64,000 nt of DNA from Triangularia verruculosa (lineage: Eukaryota; Ascomycota; Sordariomycetes; Sordariales; Podosporaceae): NCBI GenBank assembly GCA_033296885.1, contig MU863903.1, forward strand, positions 234,752 through 298,751, in the 5' to 3' direction. Of this stretch, positions 1-10,813 are shown one piece after another (the first letter of the stretch is position 1; every line of letters begins with the position of its first letter). Made by a program: the position numbers and the translations under genes. The notes under the pieces were generated by a model. That model was given only the letters and a program-made list of their open reading frames with translations. It made no database searches and was not told where the DNA came from.

Positions 1-3000
1 GAAATTCAGTCATGAATGAGGGTCAGCTACCTAGAGAATCAGATTGGTAAGTATATTGGCACCTAAAATGAAAAAGAAAGTCCATGTTCAGAGGCTTTCG
101 AAGACCACAGTTATCCTCTCGTTGCTCACTTGAAGACAGCTTCCATTGGAATCGCACTTTTTCTCACTGAACTCGACCTTAACCCCCTTCCATCCTTGAA
201 CATGCAACTCATCACCGTCCACAGACAGGTTGGTCTGGCGAAATGACGCTGCGATGCACGTCACCGACCTAGGTACATACCCGAAATCAACTCAGGCCGC
301 CCAAAATGGCCGACCTCCTGCCTAAAGCGTTCTCGACTATTGACATGGAATGATCAGTGACACGATCAACCGCCGCACGCCACAACTCCACTCACCTTTC
401 TCATCCCATGTCATGTCTCGATCTCATCACACTTATTGTGCGGCGCTGTTCCTTGCCGTGCTTGCCAAGGTGCCGACTTGCGGCTACATCACCCAGTCTT
501 CAATACTCAGACATCGAAAACTGAGTTGATTCTTGTTCGAATATCAGGAGCGCCTATCACCATCTCCATCATCACCAACGGTATCTATAGAGCACGAACA
601 CAGAGCTTCTCGAAAGAAATAAATCAGCCTGGGCCACTCGCCAGAATGGTGCTGCCTCTCGCGTGTGCTATCGCAAGAGGGGACTATGGCCTCGCTTAAT
701 GAACACCTCAAGTATATTTCGTCTGCCTCGCCAAAAGACGACACAAGAGACTTCAGGAGCTTAACCCAGCAACATTAAAGAAAATGGTGAACGGCAAAGA
801 AACGAAACGTTGAGATTCGCCTGAGAGTAAGCCCAAAACACCATGATATCAATCTTCTGAGGTTGATCTTCTACGCCGCAGGCTCCCAAGAAAGCCTCAA
901 CCTCGTATTGCCTTAGCCGAACCGAAGGATTGAAACACCGAAACAAAAACAAAGACAGATACCGATAAAGCTGCCCGGGGTTTGAATTCCGGTTTGTCTT
1001 GGATCTCTTGAGTAAACACTGAAGGCTAACCTCGGCATGCTTGCCCAGGTAGTATCTCGCCTTTACGCATCATCTGCACTTAGCCAATTTCTCTCTCTCA
1101 CTCCAAAACTACCATAACCTAGCTAGTGTCTGTCTGCCGGATCACACATTATCAAGATAGTGTTGAGGTTGGATGACGAGTAAAACGCATGTACTTCATC
1201 GTACATACGTAAGATATCAGCAGGGTAGGGTAGTAGATAATTGCATCTTGCGTACCTCGTCATCCTCCCGGAGGTAAACTCACCGGTTGATGTTAAATGT
1301 TGAACTCATACCTCTGAGCCATATCAATCAACCTGGAATGTGCTCACCTGCCCACTAACACGATCCAAGATCATCAACCAAATCCCATCTGTAGCAAAGA
1401 GGCACATATTTCCCACACTTCCGTACTTTTGAACCATAGATATTTCTTTGATCGACAAACGCACAAAACCCCCCAAAAGTGTAAGTTGAGAAACATGTCC
1501 ACCCTCGAACAGCCTCGAAAAAGGGAAAGCACTTTCACCGCCGCCAACCCACCTCCATCTCGCATCTACCGGCCCTCAAAACGTGTCTGAAAAGCCCATG
1601 AACAACCCCCAAGCGATACGCCCCCCCCCGCTCACCCGCTGAGCCAATCGCCTGCATTTACATGTCTCGTGGTCGTTTTCCTTACCGCTTGTCCCACCGT
1701 GTGTACAGTGAGTGTGTATGTGGTAAGCCTCTCGGTATGCCTGCGATATGACAGCAACACAAAGTCATGTGCAATACCAGGTACGGTATTAAGTGCAAAG
1801 TCAAAACGACCCAGGTCTCGGTAAAAAAAAAACAAGGTGAAAATATCAATGTAGCATTTCTGCATTCCCATCACCTGTCATATAAATACGAAAAGAAAAT
1901 GGTGAAGGATCTGCAAGGTGAAGGCGTAGACGACATCCGAATCGGCCGTCCTGTATGTATGTAACATATCATACTAAAAAATGAGGGGGTTAAAAGAACC
2001 AACAAACATACATCTCCGTCGGCCGCTTCTCTCGAGGTTAGAAATTGAAAGAAAAGCTGTTGTTACTGACTGTTTTGGCTGTTTGGTGGTGGCTTGAGGC
2101 ATCTAAGTCGGGCATTCGGGTACCTTACCTTACACATACTAGATCCTGTGGCTTGCAGGTTTTCGGTGACACTTTACTGTGTAAGATGTAAGGCGCTCAC
2201 TCATCGTTCCCATCATGAACCAACAACCCCATCGTCAACCTTATCCCTGAGAAGCCTAGAGCTTCGAAAGACCATCCCGTCCACAGCTCAAAAAATCCAA
2301 TCGGTCATCTCGGGATCTCCAAACCATCAAACACCCTCACGATGTCCCGTCTCTTTTCTGAGAACTTTTCCCCTGTGCCACTTCACCTGCCCCGCGTTCA
2401 GTCTCAATATTACCTTACCTTCCTTTGGTCCTCCTCTTGGCCTGCGTCTCTGCGCCGCAGACTACCATGGGGAAAACGGCAGCACAAAACTCACAAATCG
2501 AGCCACCTCATCGTCGTGGTGTATGATGTGTGTGTGGGTGTGGCCCTCCCTTTACTCGGCCCTGACCAACCAGCTCACGAATCGGACATCTTTGTTCAGC
2601 CATCCCATCTTAGCCGAGTTGGGCTTGGATGCAAGGTCCCCATATCAGGACCTCAATATTTGGACCTCGTTCTCATGTTTGTTTGGTTCTTCCCATTGAT
2701 GCCCAACATACATAGGATCGAAATATGCAACCCTTCCACAGCAGCTTGAAACAGGTCGAGGAGATCATGTGATCCATCCCGTGAGACTTTGAGGTTGTGA
2801 GTGGATGGCTGGAAAAAAAGATGACTACTTGATTGTTAGGCTGGTGGTGGATGAATGTGAGAAGTGACAGAATAATATGCCATCAGTCCGTCGTCATCAG
2901 GGGGCATGCATGTCAGCAAGCTAAACAAGCGGTATGACCTTGATCCTTGAGGACCGAGGGTGCGGTAGGATATCTCAAACATCATGAACCAAAAATCTTT

Positions 3001-6000
3001 GGTGTCTTCGTCAAGGCTCGGGCTGTGATCCTGTTCCTTTACCATGGAAGAGGGATCTCAAACTCGGCGGTTGAGGATCGTGCTGACCCCGACGACCGAA
3101 GCAGCCGCGCTGACATGGCTGTCAGACGGACCAAGATGAGAAGTCGGCATCACCACCGTGCCAGATATCACTTGTATGAGCCCTTTTCCGCAGCCTCGAT
3201 GCGTGCTATGTGTGTGAGAGTGTCCCCTCCAGATGTTCGGCAGTTGGTCGTGGAACGTGGTCAAACGTGGACCTTGGTAAGGCTCTGGTCTCAAATAGAT
3301 GAAGCCTGAGGGAGCCCGGCCAGCAGGGCTAATCACGGCCGAGAGTCAGGTCTTGAGGCTCTCAATGGTCGCGAGAAGGTCATGGCGATGGAGAAGCCCC
3401 GGAGTCCGGAACCGCAGCATCGTCAGAGAGGCTCGGGAAAAGCCCTCTTGCCAAGCCACGAGTGCCTGTTGATTGTTTTGTGAGCCTGCGAGTCTTAAAA
3501 ACCGCGTGGTCGAATCAGAAGAACGAATTCATTTTTTGATACTTGCCGTCAACAACAAACCCCGCCTGGTGAACCAGTCATGGAACAAACCTCGCGGGAG
3601 CTAAAGACAGAACCTGGCCCTGGTCTGCCTTCTTTATGCCTTCCAAACCTCCAGGAACGGGCATCTTGCATCGGAGAGACATGATTGGCTTGGGGGCCAA
3701 GCTACTCGGGCCTTACATCCACTGCCACGTCAACGAAGGGACTCCTGCCACTGTAACCCCCGGTGCCGCACTTTTTTTTCGGGACTTTTCTTCTGGCCAA
3801 CGGCAGGACCGGGCTTTGCGTGGTTCAACGGGCCCGGCCCGTGATGCGGAGAGCCAAGTCCAAGTCAGGGGCAACGTGCTCCGCCCTATTGTCCAGTGAA
3901 GCTGTCCCATTCGACTGTGATGATGGCCCATTAATACCGCACCTATTATTGAGTGGCACCAACGAACTACATCTTCTCGGAATCTAGTTTCAGCCCTGTT
4001 TGCTGATCGATTCCAAGCCTCAACACCATCGTCAACTGGGCGGTTTCAAGATGTTCGTTTGGCCTCAGCACGCCTTTGGGTGTGTTCACAAGCTGCGACA
4101 TCGAGCCCGCCGTCTGCCGTGCCCGACTTTCATGCGTACACTACTTCTCTCACAAGCGGGGAGGCCATGAGGTGTGAGGGTCCTGCGCATCAATTACACG
4201 CTTGACAGGTGGGTTGTGTTTATCCAGAAATCAAGTATGGCTGCTGGTGTTACCCTGGATGCTTGGCCTGTGATTCGGTGACAAGAGGGCATTCATTGTA
4301 TGCAGGGAGGAATCGAGATTTGTTCCCTTGACAGACAGCTGAACCGGCTCACACTCTTGATGCCGCATCAACCCAAACTGGAAAAAGCGGTCGGGCTTAT
4401 CTCCTCGGCTTCTGACTTGCACCGTCGTGCCGGTCTCCCACTATTGCAGGCCGGTTGTCGATCGACGGGAGATGGCGCAATTGCATAGCGACCGGAGGGC
4501 TTGGAGAAAATGTCTGTGAGGATTCTCGCACGGACTCTTGATGCTTGAATGGAGACGGTACCATTGAGTGCTGGCGGCTGCTCGCGTGTGAGGCTTGTGT
4601 CTGATTGGTGCTGTAGGCGACTTGCTGCAAAGAGAAGCTGCGGCACACCAATATCTCGTCCTGCCAGATTGATTGCAGCGGAGGGGAGGCTCTCCGGCCC
4701 AAGAATACTGCTTCAAGTCATCCGAAAAGACTGGCTCCTGCCTGTCGAACTGTACGTCTGTGGTTGGTCACCGTTGCTGGTGTTATGCAGGAACCATCGT
4801 GTGGACGATGTGGGCGTTGTTCCATTGTGTCTCGCGCCCATTCCCTCACTGCATGGCTGTGAGAGAGTAATGATGGCGATGACTGAGACTGGTGATTCAG
4901 GTCGGCTGTCCCTGAAATGGAGAGGTTTTTTTAAGCATTTGGTACCTGGCATCGATCAACAGGGGCCATTTTAACGTGGTATGGACCGTGCTCTAGCCCC
5001 GCCTCAGGAAACAGCAATTGTTGAGACAGTCCGAGACTCGGGCTGGAAATACGAACCAGACTGTTTCTATGTGTGAATATTCTAAATCACTTTTTTCTTC
5101 TGTCGGGAGGGTGGACCTGACCACCCACTGTCGATGGTGGGGTTACAGCGAACAGAGCAGGTGATGTCGGCGCAAATTGCATTCACATCACCCATCGACG
5201 CTGGTACCTGACGGAATACCGTTACGCAGTCGGTAGCGTGGAAGACAGCACCGAAGACTTCTTCGGATCTGTCTGACAAGGCCTTCCATTCCGGGTTGTC
5301 GTCCTGTTTGGGCAAGAGGATCTCATCCCCCGCTTCAAACGTCAACAGGTACAGGGTTTGGCTCCTAATTAAAGTTTCAGGAACACCTGGTGCCCCATCA
5401 GCCAGTGGATGGCTGTCAGCGGCTTCTGCCAACCACCACGTCACCTCACCTTACCTTGACCCTCAGCCGCAAGGGGAAGATGGAGGCGCTCACCGCTCAC
5501 CAGCTCACCATCCAGTACCCGACTCCGACGGCCCGTTTTCTGTGAGAATTCAAGCCACTGAGACAGGACAACAGGTTCGACACGGACCACAGTTCTGGCA
5601 TCTGCCATGGTCATGCCGTACAACACCGGCTTCTATATTACACAGTCGGCTGCCAGCTCAGGAACGACAGGAGCCTGACTTCCACAGATGGCCGCGAGAA
5701 AACGACTCGGTCGCAAGCTTCAAGCTGCAAGCACTTTAACACGATTCCGGTCTTTTCTTCCCCATGCCGCAGTGGGGCGGAGATCCCCCTCCTTGCCAAC
5801 TGAGCAGCCAGGGGTTGGCCTGTCAAGACTCAACCCATGTGCAAGCCATGCCCAGCTTGGAAGTACCAACGTACCGCCCTTGTCTTCCTTGTCTGTGACA
5901 AGTCAACACAACCGTCGAGATTCACAGGCCAACCATTCTCGAGCTTCGAGGTTTTTCTGCACAAAGAGGACCACCTCAAACCACGACTGGCATGTTGGTA

Positions 6001-6783
6001 CCACATCCTCACACGCCAAATCTCCGACTGGCTATCTGATCGAGTCTTTCTTTTGCATCCATCAGGTACAGTAGCTCCATCAGCAAGTGCATGGAGCTAA
6101 GGCAGTCCTGTCCAGTGCCAACCACCACCACTGCGACCTCAAGCGATGCAAGTCTTTTGTGCGTCTGCTGCACATCCTTTCCAGTCCCTCGCTAGTTTTC
6201 AAGTCTCCACAAGCCCAACCTCTGTCCACCACACCCCGCCCGGCCAGTTTGTGCGAGGGGTTACCGGGGGGCGGATGGGAGGACGGGGGTACTCTAAAAG
6301 AGCCTGGTTGTTTTTCTTTTTTGGCCTGCCGTTCCCACTGCGGTTGTGTCGGGTGTTTCTGTGGGCTCGAGCACACGGCTCCGAATATATCTGCCGACTC
6401 CCCCAAAGTCGAGTGTCGTTGGCCTTCCTCATGCTGGCTCGGCTGGCCACACCTACCGTAGTGGTGACCCCCATCTTCCCTACCCATCTCCAGTGTTGTT
6501 GAGGTTTGGAATTGGGCTTTGATTTCTTCATTTAGACGCGGGAGCATATCTTTCTGCGTCCCGTCTTCTTGTCCTTCGTTCTCTTTTCTCTCCAGAGCCT
6601 TTCAAGGCCTTGTGCCGTCGACCTGATGCTCTCTCACCATCTGGAGTCGTTTTGTCTCCAATGGTCTTAGCTCTACTCTTCCAAGTTTGTCCCCCCCCCC
6701 CAATGCTACTGCTATGTTCTGCTCTTCCCCTCCTTTGCAACACTCGAGAGGTGTCGTGGCTGCATCCATCCTGGAAACCGATC
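1..6783. other. Left-end stretch without a supportable gene
   Basis: I see no reading frame here with a recognisable domain, plausible ATG context and splice pattern together. Many 60-200 codon open frames overlap on both strands, as expected by chance in DNA of about 50% GC, and most begin at TTG, CTG or GTG rather than ATG. The last few hundred bases before 6784 are pyrimidine-rich on the + strand, with a run of nine C at about 6693-6701, and look like the leader of the next gene. Nothing resembling a tRNA, rRNA or mobile element was seen. Confidence 0.6.
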
Positions 6784-8025
6784 ATGTCTACATGGCGAAC
6801 CAATGCTCGTCCCGTAACGTGGGACCGAGATGTACCTGCTGTTGAACCTCGACAGCAGCCATGGAGGGGGCCGCCTTGGGCAACATACCAGACTCGATCT
6901 ATGCCCGTTACAACCGTACTGACAATTCCGGCTCCAGTCCCATCCACCTCTCCAGGACCAGACGAAACATTGGCAATAACCAGTACGGTCCCGCTTTCGG
7001 AGGTATCCTTGACTTCCACCTCGACTCTAGATTCGACACAGTCGTCGCCATTCCTTTCCTCCAGTACCCTCGCAGAGGTCCTCGTGACAGATATTATGTC
7101 CACGGATACTTCAAGCCCAGCAATCCCAACCGCCACCGATGCAGTAGCCAACGGACGGTCTTCCAGCGGCGGTGATGATGGAGGTGCAGGCAACAGGACC
7201 CTTATCATCACACTGAGTACCGTGCTCTCGGTGGTGGCTGTGGCTTTGATTGCAGGAGGGCTATATTTATGTTGGAGATATCGACAACGGCGAGCACTAT
7301 TTTTCTCACGCGGCATTACTCCTATTGATGACGACGAGATTGCAACTTGGAAGGTTCCCAGGGATGAGAAGGGTGGTTACCCAGCAGGAGACACCGATAT
7401 TGAAGGTGACGCGGCATTCAGAAAGGAGACAGGAGGACCGTCTCATGGAAGACAAGTTTCGACGACTTCGATCAAAAAACCACCCAGTGTCATCGTCTAC
7501 AACAACGCTCAAGGCCATGGGTATCGCCAGTCGACCGATGAGGCCCCAGGACGGCGCTCATTCACTCAACACCCGGTCTATGGCAAGATGAGCCTGGACA
7601 AGACGCTACCCCAAACTCCAATTCAGGCCAGGGCACCAAACGCGAGAGCGGGTCTCACCGATGAAACAATTCCAGGTGACGACCCATTCCTACCAAGCCC
7701 GAAGCGTCATGCATCTCGCCTATCTAAAGTACCTCCCAGCTCAGCATATCATCGCCGGCATCATGGGCGGTCAAGGAGCTCACGAAGCAGCACTCGCAGC
7801 TTCGGAGAGTATCGATATGGAGGATCAGAAGTTGAGCTATCTCCGCGTCACTCGCATGATCAGCTTCACTCTCGTCACCACCACTACAGCCGCAATCACT
7901 CGCGAGTTTATTCATCGTCATCTATTCCACCACGGCTATCTCTAGGCGACGAAGGCCTAATCAATGGAGGCTCTCCGGGTCGACCACTATTCAAGGAGGA
8001 CCAGATTGGGCGAGCAATTGGATGA
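6784..8025 (+). CDS. Uncharacterised single-pass membrane protein with Ser/Thr-rich outer part and long basic cytoplasmic tail
   Basis: This is a 413-residue protein in one uninterrupted exon. Visible in sequence: a Ser/Thr/Pro-rich segment with no Cys pattern at residues 40-120, a Gly/Asp linker, one strong hydrophobic helix at about 140-163, then an Arg-rich stop-transfer (RYRQRR). The 250-residue tail is hydrophilic and contains an acidic-aromatic motif ITPIDDDEIATWK (about residues 178-190) and a His/Ser/Arg-rich end. The layout resembles fungal wall-sensor or anchoring proteins of the WSC/MID2 type, but no WSC cysteine domain is present, so function is not assigned. I chose ATG 6784 because it has A at -3 and the codons after it look coding. 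The in-frame ATGs at 6661 and 6703 have C at -3 and lie in pyrimidine-rich, leader-like sequence; they would add 41 or 27 residues. No clear signal peptide follows 6784. A further upstream exon is possible. Confidence 0.7.
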   Translation: MSTWRTNARPVTWDRDVPAVEPRQQPWRGPPWATYQTRSMPVTTVLTIPAPVPSTSPGPDETLAITSTVPLSEVSLTSTSTLDSTQSSPFLSSSTLAEVLVTDIMSTDTSSPAIPTATDAVANGRSSSGGDDGGAGNRTLIITLSTVLSVVAVALIAGGLYLCWRYRQRRALFFSRGITPIDDDEIATWKVPRDEKGGYPAGDTDIEGDAAFRKETGGPSHGRQVSTTSIKKPPSVIVYNNAQGHGYRQSTDEAPGRRSFTQHPVYGKMSLDKTLPQTPIQARAPNARAGLTDETIPGDDPFLPSPKRHASRLSKVPPSSAYHRRHHGRSRSSRSSTRSFGEYRYGGSEVELSPRHSHDQLHSRHHHYSRNHSRVYSSSSIPPRLSLGDEGLINGGSPGRPLFKEDQIGRAIG

Positions 8026-9562
8026 AATTATAGCCTTAAAAGGGCATGGCAGATTTCTTTTTCTTTTTTTTCTTTCTCTTCTACACAATCTCTGACGGGC
8101 TGGATCAAGCTTCAGACTGGTGTGTTGGGGAATGTGGCCCCCTTAAGCACAACGGCCACATGCTTTTTTTTTTTTCTTGCACTCCGTGTAGGGCGGTCAA
8201 GGCTGCTGATGCAGACTTCTTTTTGTTGAGATACGACAGGCCTCGACTTGCTTGTTTTTCTATGGAACTTATTGGACTTCATTGTTTTGAAAGCAGCCAG
8301 GAGGAAGGGCTGATGATCTGATGAAGACGATCGATGGATATACCCCCCTTTTTTTTTCGGATGAATCATTTTTTTTATTTCCACTTGTGATGGAAGCATG
8401 ATGCGGTGGAGGTTGTGGCCTAGGTTTCATGATCGTGGACAACACTCCACACTATGCCCCGGCGGAAGAGGGGACGAAGGGCGCCCCTGACCGTCAGGAG
8501 ACGGTGATCGGAACCGAGATGAATGAATTCGACTCACCGCACAAGAAGAAGCAAAAGAATCAGACATGGGATCATGAACATGGGATGTGATTTGCTTCTG
8601 CGGGAGCACCCGCGTCACGTCACTTTCACACACACAGACAGGGACACGGATGTATCATCAAGATGTTTTACCACTTATGTATCAGTAGCTATCTTCTTGA
8701 GTAGCACTGTCTTCACTTTTGACAGATTTGGCAATACTAACCCAAAACTACCGCTCTTATGCGGGCTTGTCAACCAAGAAACTTATTGTACCAGGTTCCA
8801 AAAACACGAGTGATTTGGTGAACGTTGTTGTGAGCAAATGAGAGTGCTTCCTGCGCTGTAACCTGAAACAGGACGAGCCTTGGACAGAAGAGAGGCCCGA
8901 GCGAGCGAGAGACGGCGGCCGGGATTAAAATAGTGAAAGAGGAAATCAGGATCGCCAATGGCGTTTTTTTGATCTGGGGAATACGGGCCCTGGCTGAAAC
9001 AACACAGGGTGAATGGGGGCCAAAGGAGATAAGAATCCCTAAAGGGGAAGGTGTCTGATAACCCTAACCCAGAGTTGGTGCCGCTGAGGGCAAGTCGAAG
9101 AGAGCTTTTGGGCTGAGGGTTAGGGTTTAGATCTATAAGTCCAGAACCGCAATTCAATTAACGCGTCTTGAGGAAAGACAGCGCGACGCGCCATAATTTT
9201 CTCCAATTTGGTGCTCCACCACCAACAGACCGCTCACGCATCGTCCATTGTTGAAGTTTAGCGAAACCACACCTCACGTTGCCAAACTACATTAACGACG
9301 AGCACCCACTTGATTAGGCAACCCAAGCAAACAAAACCGCGAAATTCACATTGCTGTCAATGAACGAGAGAGGACGATCAAGTACACACAGCCTACAATC
9401 GCCAGCCTCGTCATATAAGCCGAATATCCATCCTCTCCTACCGCGTGACTGGAACTACCCGTTCCAACTGTCCAAGGCTCGGCCAAACGTCTGTATCGCG
9501 TGGGAATTGAAGGACCGTCTCCACATACAAAACATCAGATTTTAAAATAACAACGAACAACA
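8026..9562. other. Intergenic: tail of the membrane-protein gene and dpb4 upstream region
   Basis: The first 350 bases carry several long T runs on the + strand (about 8050-8075, 8164-8176, 8346-8378), typical of a fungal 3' UTR and downstream region. The right half is the presumed upstream region of dpb4 and holds the telomere-type repeats and MCB-type site annotated separately. No supportable gene was seen. Confidence 0.55.
9060..9192. promoter_or_regulatory. Inverted telomere-type repeats plus MCB-type site upstream of dpb4
   Basis: AACCCTAACCC at 9060-9070 and its exact reverse complement GGGTTAGGGTT at 9117-9127 form an 11-bp inverted pair with a 46-base spacer. About 35 bases further on is ACGCGT (9161-9166), followed by GACGCGCC (9185-9192). 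TTAGGG-type sites are bound by Tbf1/TRF-like Myb proteins in fungal promoters, and ACGCGT is the MBF site of G1/S genes (established for yeasts). The cluster sits 370-500 bases before the dpb4 start codon. That it regulates dpb4 is inference. Confidence 0.4.
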
Positions 9563-10813
9563 ATGCCAGCCCGCAAGAGCGACGCCTCCGCTGCTGCGGC
9601 CGCCCGCCGAAGTGATGTCTCCGCCGCCAGATTCGTCCTCGCCGATGACGTCCCAGAAGCCGCCGACACTACCATGACCACCGCTCCTCCCGCTGCTTCG
9701 GCCCCTCCAGCGCCAACACCATCCGCAGAAACCCCCACTCCTACGTCTCAACCAGCAGCGCCAGGCTCTGCTTCGCCTAGTGATAAGAGACCAAAATCAG
9801 GCGGTGGCCCAGTGTCGGAAAAAGGGGATAAGGATAAGGAGGATGCTGTCACCATTGAGGTTCGTCTCCTATTACTCATCGATATTACAACGGGATATTG
9901 TTGCTGACATGAACATGCAAAGGACCTCGCCCTCCCAAAATCAATCATCACCCGCCTCGCCAAGGGCGTCCTCCCAGCCAACACCCAGATCCAGGCCAAT
10001 GCCATTCTTGCGCTGACGAAGTCGGCGACGGTGTTTATAAACCATTTGGCGAATGCGTACGTCTTTTTTTCCTCCTGAACGTCAACTCACCAACTAACAT
10101 TGCTCCCTCAATAGCGCCAACGAAAACACCCTCGCCTCCAACAAGAAAACCATCATGCCCCCCGACGTCTTCAAGGCGTTAGATGACATTGAATACGGCT
10201 TCATGAAAGAGAGGCTAGAGCTTGAGTTTGCGAGTATGTTCCACAGCCTCCACACCCTTCTCTTGATCCGCTCTTCTCTCTCACACACTGTCCCTACCTC
10301 TATTTTCCCGCCCCTCTGATACTAACCATGCTCCCAGAGTTCAACTCAATCCAAACCTCCAAACGATCCACCTACCGGAAAAAAGTAGCCGCCGCCAAAA
10401 AGGCCAGCGGAACTGCCGGGAACGCGGAAGCATCGTTCATGAGCACAGCTACTAACGACGCCGGGGAGGAGGAAGAGGAGGAAGAAGCCGGGAACGACAC
10501 CCAAGTGGCGGGAAGAGGGTTTGCGGCGGTCAATGCCCCGAAACAATCTACCACTGAGACAGGGGAGAGGAGTGCGAAGAAGGCGAAGCTGGATGCGGGA
10601 GTGAGTAGCAAGATGGAGGTTGATGGGCAGGTTTCGGATGCGGAGACTGTGCCTGATGAGGAGGAGGAGGAGGAGGAGGAGGAGGAAGAGGCGGAAGAGG
10701 AAGAGGAGGAGGAGGAGGAATCAGGGGAAGAGGAAGAAGATGAGGATGAGGATAAGGAGGGGAGGTCGGGGGGTGCGGAGACGGATGAGGCGCTGGATGA
10801 TGATAGTGATTAG
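9563..10813 (+). CDS. DPB4: DNA polymerase epsilon histone-fold subunit, Dpb4/POLE3 type
   Basis: Four exons (9563-9859, 9923-10056, 10115-10233, 10338-10813) give 341 residues. The first 99 residues are Ala/Pro/Thr-rich and look disordered. Residues about 100-185 are a CBF/NF-Y-type histone fold that begins LPKSIITRLAKG, with a FINHLANAANE helix and a PPDVFKALDDIEY segment, the Dpb4/POLE3 pattern. A basic stretch (SKRSTYRKK) and a very long Glu/Asp tail (about residue 290 to the end) follow. Dpb4 pairs with a second histone-fold protein (Dpb3) in the Pol epsilon holoenzyme, and in yeast is shared with the ISW2/CHRAC remodeller; it acts in the nucleus on newly made chromatin. All three introns have good donors (GTTCGT, GTACGT, GTATGT) and branch sites, and the phases close. 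The protein is longer than yeast Dpb4 because of both disordered ends. Confidence 0.88.
10664..10799 (+). repeat. GAG/GAA-rich tract coding the acidic tail of Dpb4
   Basis: Nearly every codon is GAG, GAA or GAT, with only a few interrupting codons, so the tract is purine-rich on the + strand. It encodes more than twenty Glu in two blocks. Such tracts are prone to length change, so the exact count may vary between strains. Confidence 0.8.

Noticed and set aside
2094..2699. 201-codon + strand frame
   Set aside because: Non-ATG start and a Ser/Leu/Pro composition typical of chance frames in pyrimidine-rich DNA; no domain.
6528..7316. 262-codon minus-strand frame over the membrane-protein gene
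   Set aside because: Antisense to a frame with a clear transmembrane helix and conserved-looking tail; no domain on the minus strand.
9060..9127. Telomere array
   Set aside because: Only about two repeat units on each arm and in opposite directions, with unique genes on both sides; treated as regulatory sites instead.
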